A DNA stretch of 64,000 nucleotides, taken from assembly GCA_946999045.1 (NCBI GenBank), contig CAMQBR010000006.1, positions 5,114-69,113 on the forward strand. The letters run 5' to 3'. Shown piece by piece: positions 17,714 to 27,433 of this stretch. Positions within the stretch are counted from its first letter, which is position 1, and each line of letters begins with the position of its first letter. Both the position numbers and the translations under genes were made by a program. The notes beneath the pieces are model-generated. The model was not told the origin of the DNA, did not search any database, and saw only the letters and a program-made list of their open reading frames with translations. This stretch comes from an uncultured Prevotella sp. Lineage in GTDB: Bacteria > Bacteroidota > Bacteroidia > Bacteroidales > Bacteroidaceae.

Positions 17714-18589
17714 TTATTCCCCCTTAACAATACGTCGCACCTCTTCAATGCTTCTGTCAAAGGGTCCGCTGTGTTCTAACTTGAGTGTACACATGGCAGC
17801 GGCAAACTTTCCTGCCTCTTCGAAGCCCATTCCTTGTGAGCGACAGTACAAAAAGCCAGCCGAATAGGTGTCGCCACACCCCGTAGCATCTACTACTTTT
17901 CTCGGTGCATAGGCGGGGATGTCGTAAAAATGGTTATTGGCATAAATGATAGAGCCCTCACTTCCCAGTGTTACGATAACCTCTTTCACACCATATGCAT
18001 GTAACTTGCGTGCGGCATCGTAGGGAGATGAATAACCTGTTATCACCTTCATTTCGTGCTCATTTATCTTGATAATATCAGTACATGACAGTATTTCCTG
18101 CTTATCTTTCCAGTCTATGGCATGCACATCTTCTCCTTTCACCTCTCTAAGAAATCCCTGTGCATCAATAGATATACTGCCTTTGGTAGATAAATACTTG
18201 ATAACCTCTGGTGAAAAATCATCATTGAGCAATGAACCAATATGATAAATCTTGGCTTTTATGAGCTTCATTTCATCAATAGTGAATGCATCTGCCTTAG
18301 CCAATACCCGTTGTGTACGGTTGTTCAGACTTCTATAGTATTTGTTTTCAAAGAAAACAGTGTGCTTGCTGGGATATACTTTTACATTAATTCCTTTCTT
18401 TTGTATATTCTGAACTACAGGCATATCTTGTTCACCCACCTTGGTAACAAGTTGGAACGATACCTCTTTGGGCAAATGCTGAATAGCATGAGCCACATAA
18501 AACGATGTGCCTCCCGACATCAATACTATTTGCTGAGGTGTTATTATTTTATCTCTGGTAATATGTCCTATGCAACATATATCTATCAT
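17714..18589 (-). CDS. PfkB-family carbohydrate/nucleoside kinase
   Basis: It has 291 residues and the ribokinase-like fold. The N-terminal part has the short pattern MIDICCIGHITRDKI and the substrate loop MSGGTSFYVAHAIQ at about 24-37. The C-terminal PfkB signature is DATGCGDTYSAGFLY at about 241-255; its Asp is the catalytic base and GCGD forms the anion hole. The ATP-side motif is VIVTLGSEGSIIY. The substrate is not determined. Similar proteins are annotated only as PfkB-domain proteins, and the lack of a lid region is typical of several nucleoside kinases. The gene is transcribed alone, toward the methyltransferase gene. Confidence 0.88.
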   Translation of the reverse strand: MIDICCIGHITRDKIITPQQIVLMSGGTSFYVAHAIQHLPKEVSFQLVTKVGEQDMPVVQNIQKKGINVKVYPSKHTVFFENKYYRSLNNRTQRVLAKADAFTIDEMKLIKAKIYHIGSLLNDDFSPEVIKYLSTKGSISIDAQGFLREVKGEDVHAIDWKDKQEILSCTDIIKINEHEMKVITGYSSPYDAARKLHAYGVKEVIVTLGSEGSIIYANNHFYDIPAYAPRKVVDATGCGDTYSAGFLYCRSQGMGFEEAGKFAAAMCTLKLEHSGPFDRSIEEVRRIVKGE

Positions 18590-18712
18590 CTGTGTTATTT
18601 TGTGGCAAAGTTACGCAAAAAACACAAAAAGTAAGGTACATACAGTCCAAATGTTTGTCGTAGCGATATTACATGGCACAAAGCCAACGTAAAGAGAAAA
18701 ATAAGTATTAGC

Positions 18713-18743
18713 TTTGCATATCCATTGAATAACCGTACCTTTG
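18713..18743 (+). promoter_or_regulatory. Promoter of the DEAD-box helicase gene
   Basis: TTTG at 18713-18716, a spacer of exactly 19, then TACCTTTG at 18736-18743. This is a full match to the Bacteroidetes consensus. Transcription would start near 18748, about 35 nt before the TTG start codon. Confidence 0.75.
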
Positions 18744-18756
18744 CAAACGATTAAAC

Positions 18757-18794
18757 AAACGATTTTGAAGACATTAAACGATTTTGAAGACATT
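18757..18794 (+). repeat. Perfect 19-bp tandem duplication over the helicase start codon
   Basis: AAACGATTTTGAAGACATT occurs twice without a gap (18757-18775 and 18776-18794). Each copy has a TTGAAGACATT that could serve as a start, but only the second is in frame with the helicase. Confidence 0.9.
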
Positions 18795-20646
18795 TTTAGA
18801 ATTAGGTGTTAACGAAGAGATTCGACACGCTATTGATGAGTTGGGATTTGTACATCCCATGCCCGTTCAGGAAGAAGTAATTCCTTATTTGCTTGGAAAC
18901 AAAAACGATGTGATTGCTTTAGCGCAAACAGGTACAGGTAAAACCGCAGCTTATGGTTTGCCTTTGTTGCAGAAAGTAGATACAAAAAGTAAACAAACAC
19001 AAGCTGTTATTTTAAGTCCTACACGTGAATTGTGTTTACAAATAGCCGATGATTTAAAAGATTTTGCTAAGTACATTAAGGGGTTACATATAGAACCCGT
19101 ATATGGAGGAGCAAGTATTGTTACGCAAATACATGCTCTCAAACATGGTGTGCAAGTTATTGTGGCTACTCCAGGACGGTTAATTGATTTGATGAACCGC
19201 GGAGTTGCCAAGCTCGAACACGTTAACAATGTAGTGTTGGATGAGGCTGATGAGATGCTCAACATGGGTTTCTCAGAGAGTATTAACTCCATTTTGGCAG
19301 GTATTCCAGAAAATCACAATACACTTCTCTTTTCGGCAACCATGAGTAAAGAGATAGAAAAAATAGCCCAAACGTATCTTCGTGATTACAAAGAGATAGT
19401 GGTTGGTAGTAGAAATGAGGGAGCAGAGAATGTTAACCATATTTATTATATGGTGAATGCTAAAGACAAATACTTGGCTCTCAAGCGCATAGTTGACTAT
19501 TATCCTCGTATTTTTGCCATTATTTTCTGTCGTACAAAGATAGAAACTCAAGAAGTTGCCAACAAACTTATTAAGGATGGATATAATGCTGAGGCGTTGC
19601 ATGGCGATTTGAGCCAGCAGCAACGCGACCTCACCATGCAGAAGTTCCGTCAACACGTTACCCAGTTGTTGGTGGCAACCGATGTAGCTGCACGTGGATT
19701 GGATGTGGACGACCTTACGCATGTCATCAACTTTGGTATGCCAGACGATATAGAGAGCTATACGCACCGCAGCGGACGAACAGGAAGAGCAGGTAAAAAA
19801 GGTACATCTATCTGTATTATTCACTCGCGTGAGCGGTACAAAGTGCGTGATGTAGAGAAGATTATAGGCAAAAAGTTTGTAGACGGTACGCTGCCTACTC
19901 CACAAGAGATATGCGCCAAACAACTATACAAGGCGATGGGGGACATCGAAAAGATAGATGTTGATGAGGAGCAGATTGCACCTTTTATTACAGAAATCAA
20001 ACGCCACTTTGAATACGTTGACAAGGAAGATATTATCAAGAAAATTGTTACCCTAACCTTTGGACGCTTCTTGAATTATTATGCCAATGCGCCCGAAATA
20101 GCGAAACCACAGATTAAGCGTAATGACAGAGAGGGCGCACGTGGCTCTCGTAGCAAAGGTAACACACGTAGTGAGCGTGGCAGCAGAGGCACACACACAC
20201 CAGAAAAAGGATTCCGTCGCTTGTTTATCAATTTGGGTAAGGACGATGGTTTTTATCCAGGAGAGGTGATGCAGTTTATCAACAAGCACGTTAAGGGCAA
20301 ACAGCAGGTGGGGCATATCGATTTGTTAGGCAAAATATCTTATATCGAAGTTCCTGAAAAAGATGCCAATCTTGTTATCAAATCGCTTACAGGAAAAACG
20401 TATAAAGGGCGTGAGGTTCGTTGTAATAATGCCGATGAGCCAGGTCATGGACGCAAAAAAAAGAGTGAACGAGATAATAGCAACGGTTTTCATCGTACTG
20501 GAAAGAAAAATAAGCCTACCTCTCGCAAAAAAGAGGAGGGTAGAGATTGGCGACAGTTCTTTAATAAGTTGGATATTAAGTTGAAAGGCGAAGAGCCCGA
20601 TTTCTCAGAAGAAGGCTGGGCAAGGCGTCGCCCCAAGAAGAAATAG
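18784..20646 (+). CDS. DEAD-box ATP-dependent RNA helicase with DbpA-type RNA-binding domain
   Basis: Unwinds RNA; bacterial homologs (DeaD/CsdA, DbpA) act in ribosome assembly and cold adaptation. It has 620 residues. Helicase motifs are all present: Q-motif region GFVHPMPVQEEVIP, AQTGTGKTAAYG (I), TPGR (Ib), DEAD (II), SAT (III), ATDVAARGLDVD and HRSGRTGRAG (VI). Residues of about 477-550 form the DbpA-type RNA-binding domain (FRRLFINLGKDDGFYPGEVM). A basic tail of Lys, Arg and Gly follows. The start is a TTG codon: TTGAAGACATTTTTAGAATT gives MKTFLELG, the normal family N-terminus, and there is no in-frame ATG until residue 25. The start region carries a tandem 19-bp duplication. Confidence 0.93.
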   Translation: MKTFLELGVNEEIRHAIDELGFVHPMPVQEEVIPYLLGNKNDVIALAQTGTGKTAAYGLPLLQKVDTKSKQTQAVILSPTRELCLQIADDLKDFAKYIKGLHIEPVYGGASIVTQIHALKHGVQVIVATPGRLIDLMNRGVAKLEHVNNVVLDEADEMLNMGFSESINSILAGIPENHNTLLFSATMSKEIEKIAQTYLRDYKEIVVGSRNEGAENVNHIYYMVNAKDKYLALKRIVDYYPRIFAIIFCRTKIETQEVANKLIKDGYNAEALHGDLSQQQRDLTMQKFRQHVTQLLVATDVAARGLDVDDLTHVINFGMPDDIESYTHRSGRTGRAGKKGTSICIIHSRERYKVRDVEKIIGKKFVDGTLPTPQEICAKQLYKAMGDIEKIDVDEEQIAPFITEIKRHFEYVDKEDIIKKIVTLTFGRFLNYYANAPEIAKPQIKRNDREGARGSRSKGNTRSERGSRGTHTPEKGFRRLFINLGKDDGFYPGEVMQFINKHVKGKQQVGHIDLLGKISYIEVPEKDANLVIKSLTGKTYKGREVRCNNADEPGHGRKKKSERDNSNGFHRTGKKNKPTSRKKEEGRDWRQFFNKLDIKLKGEEPDFSEEGWARRRPKKK

Positions 20647-21298
20647 TTTTGCAAGGAGAGCAGACATAGGCTTAAAACCGCAAATAGCTGCTCTCCCCAA
20701 CTTTGCCATTTCCCAATTTGCTACGAGGATAATGTGCTGTTTATCTTTTTATCTATATTTAATCTTTTTGTTAACCTTTTGTAAAATTTATATCATAAAA
20801 AACGGCTATCCTCAAATTCCAAAATAGAAAAAATCACTATACACGCTCACAACAATAACGGCATCCACCTCCCCCTTTATACACTTTATGTAACAAATTG
20901 CATACTTTAGTCTGCCTATCTCATTGACTTAACAACACTATTTGCATGAGTTAAAGTAACAAACTCCACCTTTTTTTACCTAAAAGCATGATTTTTATTC
21001 GTTTTTTTTACTATTATAAGGAGTTTGTTTGTATTAAAATAAAGTAATATGTTTATTACCAAACATTTATAAACATACACTATATTCCCAATATTTGTAA
21101 CCACTTTCCAAGTTGGTGGCATTCATCGCCGTTATAAAGCCTGCTTTGTAAAAATATTTCTGTATGTACCAATAGTTCTTACTTGCCTATAAAATTGAAA
21201 AACACGTTCTATTTTATTTTTTTCTTATTTAAAAATAAAATAAATATAACTTTTATCCTATCTTTGCAAAAAGATTATTTACTAAAATTAGGTACACA
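20647..21298. other. Gene-free spacer with a hairpin and the M16 protease promoter
   Basis: No gene is supported here. GGAGAGCAG (20655-20663) and CTGCTCTCC (20688-20696) form a 9-bp stem just after the helicase stop and may end its transcript. The rest is AT-rich. TATCTTTG at 21259-21266 is a good -7 box for the protease gene starting at 21299. Confidence 0.6.
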
Positions 21299-24115
21299 AT
21301 GAAAATGAAACATTTTTTCTGTGCAGTATTCTTGTTTTGTGTAGGTACGGTGTATGCTCAAATGCAAATGCCTAAACTACCTGTAGATGCTGCGGTGCGA
21401 ATGGGTAAACTGGATAATGGTTTAACCTATTTTATTCGTTACAACAATTGGCCCGAACATCGTGCAAACTTCTACATTGCACAGAAGGTGGGATCAATAC
21501 AAGAGGAGGAAAGCCAGCGAGGATTAGCACACTTTCTTGAACACATGGCTTTTAATGGCAGCGACCATTTTAAGGGAAACGATATGATAGAGTATCTACG
21601 CTCTATAGGTGTAGAGTTTGGCTCTGACCTCAACGCTTACACTTCTATAGATCAAACAGTGTACAATATTGACAATGTGCCTACTACTAGGCAGAGTGCA
21701 TTAGATTCGTGCCTGTTGATATTGCGCGACTGGTCTACTGGTTTAACCCTCGACCCAAAAGAAATAGACAAAGAGCGTGGCGTGATACATGAGGAGTGGC
21801 GATTGCGTACCAGTGCTACCATGCGTATGTTTGAGCGCAATATGCCAAAGTTATATCCAGGTAGTAAATACGGTGTACGTTTTCCTATTGGTTTGATGAA
21901 AGTAGTAGACAACTTCTCACCAAAAGAGTTGTGCGACTATTATGCCAAATGGTATCATCCTACGAACCAAGGTATTATAGTGATAGGCGATGTGAATGTA
22001 GACCATACTGAGGCAATGATTAAGAAACTATTTGGTGGTATTAAGAATCCTGCCAACCCAGCACCTGTTCTTAATGAACCAGTACCCAATACTCCCAAGC
22101 CTATTGTGATAATAGACAAGGATAAAGAGCAACGTTCTAACTTTGTACAATTTATGTACAAGCACGATACTTTCCCCGATTCACTGAAACAAACAGTACA
22201 ATATGTAGTTTACAATTATGTAAAGGATGCAGCTTTGAGCATGCTGAACGCTCGTTTACAGGAAGTAGCCCAAAAGCCAGACTGCCCATTTGTGGATGCT
22301 GGAGTGGATGATGGTAACTATATCTTTGCCAAGACAAAAGATGCGTTTGAGGCAAGTGTTCAACCTAAGTCAATGGATGTTACAGATAAAGCCTTGAAAG
22401 CTGCGTTAGTAGAAGTGCGTCGTGCTGCTGAACACGGATTTACAGCAAGCGAATATGCACGTTACAAAGCCGACTTTTTGAGCGGATTAGAGAAAGATTA
22501 CAGCAATAAGGACAAGCGTAAAAACACGAGCTTCTTTAAAGAGTGCTTGGGTTATTTCTTAACCAACGAGCCAATGCCGTCTATTGATTATACCTATCAG
22601 CTGATGAAGCAAATGGTTCCTGCTATTCCTGTAGAGGCAGTTAATGAATATATTAAACAGGCTATTCCTGCTAACGACAGCAATGTGGTTATCATAAATT
22701 TCAATACAGAGAAAGAGGGTAGTGTTTATCCTACTGAGCAACAATTGCTCAATGCTTTGCATGAGGCAAGAGCTGAGCAGGTTACGGCATACGTAGACAA
22801 CGTAAAGAACGAACCACTGATAGCCAAGTTGCCAAAGGCTGGAAAGATTAAGAGCGAAAAGAAAAACAGCAAGTTTGGTTATACCGAGCTGAAACTCTCT
22901 AACGGGGTAACAGTGATATTAAAGAAAACCGACTTGAAGAAAAATCAAGTATTATTAGCTGGCGAAGGTTTTGGCGGTGCATCATTATACGGTAAGAAAG
23001 ATTATGTTAACACCGCAGTATTTAATGAGGTAATAGGTGTAAGTGGTTTAGGAGATTTCTCATTAACCGAGCTGCAAAAGGCTTTGGCAGGAAAGGTTGC
23101 CAGTGTAGGTATATCTATGGGCAACAAAAAGATGAGTGTAGCTGGCTCGTCTACTCCAAAAGATGTAGAAACCATGTTGCAGTTGTTGTATCTTAACTTT
23201 ACCAATATTGCCAAAGACGAGAAATCGTTTAACAATTTGATGGCTCATTATCAGGTAACGTTAAAGAATCGTGCCTTGTCTCCAGAAGTAGCTTTGTCTG
23301 ATTCGTTGACGGCAACCATGTATGGACATAATCCAAGACTGGCTCCTGTTAAGTTGGAAGATTTGTCTAAGATTTCTTACGAGCGTATCTTACAAATGGC
23401 AAAGGAGCGTATGGCGAATGCTAATGGCTGGGCGATCACAATTATAGGTAACTATGACGAGGCAACTATTCGGCCTTTAATTTGTCAATATATTGCCAGT
23501 CTGCCTTCAAATAAGAAAATAGTGAAAGGAAGACGCGTAACCTTCTTACAAAAGGGTAAGATAGACAACACTTTTGAACGTAAGATGGAAACTCCTAAGG
23601 CAACAGCTTATAAGTTATGGTATAACGATACTATGCCTTATACCCTTGAAAATGATGTACGGGCAAGCATTGCTGGCGAAATCTTGTCAATGATTTATCT
23701 AAAGAAGATACGTGAGGATGCCAGTGCAGCTTATTCTTGTGGCGCACAAGGTTCTGCAACTATTGATGATGATTATCATGTTATTCAGCTCTTAGGCTTC
23801 TGTCCTATGAAACCAGAGAAAAAAGATTTGGCTTTGAGTATCATGGAGAGTGCCGTTAAGGAGATGACTACCAAGGTTGATACAGAGATGCTGAACAAGG
23901 TAAAAGCTGTTATGCTGAAGCAGGCAGATGATATGGTAAAGACCAATAGGTATTGGGCTTCAACCATCGATATGTATCGTAAGTATGGTATTGATACTTA
24001 TACTGATTACAAGAAAGTTATTAATGCGCAGACAACACAAAGCATCATTAACTTTATGAAGCAGTTGCTTTCATCTAACAATTACATCTCAGTAACAATG
24101 CTTCCTAAGATGTGA
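21299..24115 (+). CDS. M16-family zinc metalloprotease (insulinase/pitrilysin type), secreted
   Basis: Large periplasmic or envelope protease of 938 residues. A signal peptide is evident (MKMKHFFCAVFLFCVGTVYA, cut before Q). The inverted zinc motif HFLEH is in LAHFLEHMAFNGS at about residues 76-88, with the distal glutamate probably in KEIDKERGVIHEEWR near 155. Two M16 halves can be followed: the catalytic N-terminal half, and a C-terminal half from about residue 530 onward without a zinc motif (SKFGYTELKLSNGVTVIL). This matches the pqqL-like zinc proteases common in Bacteroidetes, often about 940 residues. It is a single gene with its own promoter and a clear terminator at 24155-24181. Confidence 0.94.
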   Translation: MKMKHFFCAVFLFCVGTVYAQMQMPKLPVDAAVRMGKLDNGLTYFIRYNNWPEHRANFYIAQKVGSIQEEESQRGLAHFLEHMAFNGSDHFKGNDMIEYLRSIGVEFGSDLNAYTSIDQTVYNIDNVPTTRQSALDSCLLILRDWSTGLTLDPKEIDKERGVIHEEWRLRTSATMRMFERNMPKLYPGSKYGVRFPIGLMKVVDNFSPKELCDYYAKWYHPTNQGIIVIGDVNVDHTEAMIKKLFGGIKNPANPAPVLNEPVPNTPKPIVIIDKDKEQRSNFVQFMYKHDTFPDSLKQTVQYVVYNYVKDAALSMLNARLQEVAQKPDCPFVDAGVDDGNYIFAKTKDAFEASVQPKSMDVTDKALKAALVEVRRAAEHGFTASEYARYKADFLSGLEKDYSNKDKRKNTSFFKECLGYFLTNEPMPSIDYTYQLMKQMVPAIPVEAVNEYIKQAIPANDSNVVIINFNTEKEGSVYPTEQQLLNALHEARAEQVTAYVDNVKNEPLIAKLPKAGKIKSEKKNSKFGYTELKLSNGVTVILKKTDLKKNQVLLAGEGFGGASLYGKKDYVNTAVFNEVIGVSGLGDFSLTELQKALAGKVASVGISMGNKKMSVAGSSTPKDVETMLQLLYLNFTNIAKDEKSFNNLMAHYQVTLKNRALSPEVALSDSLTATMYGHNPRLAPVKLEDLSKISYERILQMAKERMANANGWAITIIGNYDEATIRPLICQYIASLPSNKKIVKGRRVTFLQKGKIDNTFERKMETPKATAYKLWYNDTMPYTLENDVRASIAGEILSMIYLKKIREDASAAYSCGAQGSATIDDDYHVIQLLGFCPMKPEKKDLALSIMESAVKEMTTKVDTEMLNKVKAVMLKQADDMVKTNRYWASTIDMYRKYGIDTYTDYKKVINAQTTQSIINFMKQLLSSNNYISVTMLPKM

Positions 24116-24154
24116 AACGGAAGTGTAAATGTGCATACACGTAATAATAGGAGG

Positions 24155-24181
24155 GGGCGTCATTTTTTTTTGACGCCCTTT
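24155..24181 (+). terminator. Terminator of the M16 protease gene
   Basis: GGGCGTCA and TGACGCCC pair perfectly around a loop of eight T residues, followed by TTTCTCATTTTT. It lies about 40 bp after the stop. Confidence 0.88.
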
Positions 24182-24231
24182 CTCATTTTTCTTTCGGTAT
24201 AAGAACAAAAGGTACTTTAGTTGAGAGGTTG

Positions 24232-24477
24232 GGTTCTATAAATTAGCTTTGTTAGATTTTCTACTTATTTTTAAGGGCAAAATGTAAGTGGGTAACGAGG
24301 TGTAGCGAGCTACACACGATTGAGCTAACTTGCAGTTTGAAAAATCAATGCAAGACAAATACAATCAAACTTGTTTGAATAGTTGAGATGCAGCCTGTTA
24401 CCTGTAAGAAGAAACCAAAAGATAGCAAAACGTAAAAAGACAGACATAAAAAACTTTACGGTGGTAATTTATAGAAC
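24232..24477. repeat. Foldback MITE-like repeat, copy 2
   Basis: Left end GGTTCTATAAATTAGC, right end TTTACGGTGGTAATTTATAG followed by AAC. The core palindrome GTGTAGCGAGCTACAC is near 24300-24315. The TTAAGGGCAAAATGTAAGTG arm and the ACCAAAAGATAGCAAAACGT arm match copy 7. It is about 246 bp, the longest copy. The 113-residue frame over part of it is not a gene. Confidence 0.85.
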
Positions 24478-24720
24478 ACTGGCCTTGACAAGTTTACGCA
24501 TTATCTTTATTTACTTTTGTGTTTGTTTGATACTTCCCTGCCTTAAAATCTTATGTACTCTTGTTTATTTATCGAAAAATAAAAAAAGTTGTAAGAAATG
24601 TGCCTTCTCTCCATATGTGCGAACAAAAAAATATTCGCTATCATCAACTTTGATAACAACAATCTTGCATATATCGTTTTTTTTAACGTACTTTGTCCTA
24701 TTAATTATTAAAATCTCATT

Positions 24721-25923
24721 ATGAAAAAGCTACTCATTTTCGGATTGTTATGCTTAACACTTCAAGCAAGCGCAAAAAAGCAGAAAACAGTAAAACAGCC
24801 TTTTGTTTTTACAACGATAAAACAAAACCCTATTACATCTATAAAAAATCAATATAGAAGTGGAACGTGTTGGTGTTATGCCACTTTAGCATTCTTTGAG
24901 AGTGAAATTCTTAAAGCAACAGGTAAGACATACGACCTGAGTGAGATGTTTGTTGCTAATAAAAACTACATGGCCGAAGCCATCTATCATGTGAGAATGC
25001 ACGGAGAAAGCAGGTTTGCCGAGGGCGGTTGCGCTGATGATGCCTTAGAAATGATTAAGCAATATGGCATTTGTCCTGAAGAAGCAATGACTAAACCTGG
25101 GGAGAGGGTAGGAGATACGCTTGCCAACTTTACAGAGTTTTTTCCACTCCTTACCAAATACGTAAAAACAATTTCGGGAAGTAATGCAGAAGAATTGAGT
25201 CCTGTGTGGCGCAATGGGGTGCAAGCTATCATTGACAATTATATGGGAAAGTGCCCAACATCATTTGTATATCAAGGTAAACAATATACCCCTCAGAGCT
25301 TTGCAGCTTCGCTGGGATTAGATTGGAATAACTATATAAGCATTACCAGTTTTACGCATCATCCCTTTTATCAAGGCTTTCCAGTGGAAGCTCCTTATAA
25401 GTGGCGTTGGAGTTTGAGTTACAATCTTCCTCTTGATATCATGATGAAGGTGTTAGACGCTGCACTTGATGAAGGTTATACTGTGGCTTGGGGCGGTGAT
25501 GTGAGTGAAGACGGATTTACTCGCAATGGCTTAGCACTCAATATTGATATGAATAAAGCACAGAGCTTAACAGGTACTGATGCAGATCGTTGGCTTCAAC
25601 TAAGTAGGAGTGAGCGTGCTGCTAAGATACAATTGCTTGGAACAAATACCCCAGAAAAGGTTTCAACACAAGAAAGCAGGCAAAAACGTTTTGATAACTG
25701 GCGCATGACTTACGACCATGTAATGCTTATCTATGGCAAGGCAAAGGGGCAAAACGGCAAAGTGTATTACATGGTAAAAAACTCATGGGGCACTAATAAT
25801 GCTTATCATGGCACATGGTATATGTCTAAGGATTATATTGCAGATAATACAGTTTATCTCTTTCTGAACAAGAATGCCATCTCTTCTGCAATAAAATCAA
25901 AGATAAAACTCCCTACATTATAA
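24721..25923 (+). CDS. C1-family cysteine peptidase (bleomycin hydrolase / aminopeptidase C type), secreted
   Basis: Papain-fold peptidase of 400 residues. It has a signal peptide, MKKLLIFGLLCLTLQASA. The oxyanion glutamine is probably in SIKNQYRSGTCWCYATLAFF, which also carries the catalytic cysteine (near residue 51). The catalytic histidine is in DHVMLIYGKA at about 338-347 and the asparagine in VKNSWGTNNAYHG at about 356-368. This order and the long insert between Cys and His fit the C1B (bleomycin hydrolase) group, and the signal peptide suggests action in the periplasm or outside. The gene is alone, downstream of foldback repeat copy 2. Confidence 0.92.
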   Translation: MKKLLIFGLLCLTLQASAKKQKTVKQPFVFTTIKQNPITSIKNQYRSGTCWCYATLAFFESEILKATGKTYDLSEMFVANKNYMAEAIYHVRMHGESRFAEGGCADDALEMIKQYGICPEEAMTKPGERVGDTLANFTEFFPLLTKYVKTISGSNAEELSPVWRNGVQAIIDNYMGKCPTSFVYQGKQYTPQSFAASLGLDWNNYISITSFTHHPFYQGFPVEAPYKWRWSLSYNLPLDIMMKVLDAALDEGYTVAWGGDVSEDGFTRNGLALNIDMNKAQSLTGTDADRWLQLSRSERAAKIQLLGTNTPEKVSTQESRQKRFDNWRMTYDHVMLIYGKAKGQNGKVYYMVKNSWGTNNAYHGTWYMSKDYIADNTVYLFLNKNAISSAIKSKIKLPTL

Positions 25924-26125
25924 GAAGGCATATCGTAAATATTTAATACAGATAAGCTTTGTTGGGCTTACTCAATATCATCAATGCCAAGAAAAGAGTT
26001 ATGATTAAGCCTCCCCCCCAAGTGAGTTTTTTCCTTAAGTTAGCAAACGTATAGTTGTATTTCAAAGTTGAATCTACCCAGTATTAAAATATCAATAAAA
26101 ATGTGTTAACTGCAAAAAAAATGTA

Positions 26126-26133
26126 TACCTTTG
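26126..26133 (+). promoter_or_regulatory. -7 box of the metK operon promoter
   Basis: TACCTTTG fits TAnnTTTG and lies 38 bp before the metK start. The leader of about 34 nt is too short to hold a SAM riboswitch. Confidence 0.6.
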
Positions 26134-26171
26134 TAACTTAAAATATTTAATTATAAAATGTAATAGATTAT

Positions 26172-27428
26172 ATGGCATATTTATTCTCATCAGAATCTGT
26201 ATCAGAAGGACATCCCGATAAAGTAGCAGATCAAATATCTGACGCTTTGTTAGATCAGTTTTTGGCATACGACAGCAATGCGCACTGTGCTATTGAAACG
26301 TTTGTTACAACAGGACAGGTTGTAATTATGGGTGAGGTAAGGTCTGAAGAATATGTTGACCTGCAAACCATAGCCCGTAAAACCATTAAGAAAATAGGTT
26401 ATACCAAGTCTGAGTATCAGTTTGACGGTGATTCATGTGGTATTATGACCGCTATTCATGAGCAGAGCGAAGACATAGACCGTGGTGTTCATCGTGAAAA
26501 CGAAGAAGAACAAGGTGCTGGCGACCAAGGAATGATGTTCGGATATGCAACCAACGAGACAGACAACTACATACCTGTATCACTCGATTTAGCTCATCTG
26601 TTGATGAAAGTATTGGCAGATATCCGTCGTGAAGGCAAGCAAATGAACTATCTTCGTCCAGATGCAAAGAGTCAAGTAACCATAGAATATAACGATGATC
26701 ATACACCTCGTCGTATTCATACCATTGTGGTAAGTACACAGCACGATGAGTTTGATACCGATGACGAGAGAATGTTGTCAAAGATAAAAGACGATGTTAT
26801 CAACATTCTGATACCACGTGTACAAGAACAATGTGGCGAAAAGGTTCGCAAGCTGTTTAATGACGATATCTTGTATTATGTTAATCCAACAGGAAAGTTT
26901 GTAATTGGTGGTCCTCATGGCGACACAGGTCTTACTGGAAGAAAGATTATTGTAGATACATATGGTGGAAAAGGTGCACATGGAGGTGGAGCATTCTCTG
27001 GTAAAGACCCAAGTAAGGTAGACCGTTCTGCAGCATACGCATCACGTTATATAGCCAAGAATATGGTAGCCGCAGGTGTTGCTGACGAAATGTTGGTACA
27101 AGTAAGTTATGCTATTGGTGAAGCTAAGCCTATCAATATTTATGTAGATACTTACGGACATAGTAAGGTATCAATGTCAGATGGCGAGATTGCCAAGAAG
27201 ATAAGTAAGATGTACGACCTTCGTCCACGTTCAATAGAAAAGAAGTTTGGTCTTCGTAATCCTATTTATCTTGAAACAGCAGCTTATGGACACATGGGCC
27301 GTAAGTGTGAAAAGAAGCTCAAAACGTTTGAAAGCCGTTACCACGAGTCCAAAACCATAGAGGTAGAACTCTTTACGTGGGAAAAGTTAGACGATGTAGA
27401 ACGTATCAAAAAAGAATTTGGATTATAA
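26172..27428 (+). CDS. metK: S-adenosylmethionine synthetase
   Basis: Makes SAM from methionine and ATP. It has 418 residues. Signatures are SEGHPDKVADQISDALLDQF at about 11-30, the hexapeptide region GAGDQGMMFGYA near 117-128 and the P-loop-like GGGAFSGKDPSKVDRSAAY at about 277-295. The length is somewhat greater than the E. coli enzyme (384), as usual in Bacteroidetes because of extra residues in the middle domain. It opens a compact run: metK, DUF4271 protein, hemD, rnpA and yidD are separated by only a few bases. Confidence 0.97.
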   Translation: MAYLFSSESVSEGHPDKVADQISDALLDQFLAYDSNAHCAIETFVTTGQVVIMGEVRSEEYVDLQTIARKTIKKIGYTKSEYQFDGDSCGIMTAIHEQSEDIDRGVHRENEEEQGAGDQGMMFGYATNETDNYIPVSLDLAHLLMKVLADIRREGKQMNYLRPDAKSQVTIEYNDDHTPRRIHTIVVSTQHDEFDTDDERMLSKIKDDVINILIPRVQEQCGEKVRKLFNDDILYYVNPTGKFVIGGPHGDTGLTGRKIIVDTYGGKGAHGGGAFSGKDPSKVDRSAAYASRYIAKNMVAAGVADEMLVQVSYAIGEAKPINIYVDTYGHSKVSMSDGEIAKKISKMYDLRPRSIEKKFGLRNPIYLETAAYGHMGRKCEKKLKTFESRYHESKTIEVELFTWEKLDDVERIKKEFGL

Positions 27429-27433
27429 GGTAA

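Noticed and set aside
24383..24724. 113-residue open frame before the C1 peptidase gene
   Set aside because: Its first half lies inside foldback repeat copy 2, and the rest has poly-Lys and hydrophobic runs typical of AT-rich non-coding DNA. It also overlaps the well-supported peptidase start.
26134..26171. SAM riboswitch ahead of metK
   Set aside because: The predicted leader is only about 34 nt and contains no pairing arms of the known SAM riboswitch classes.
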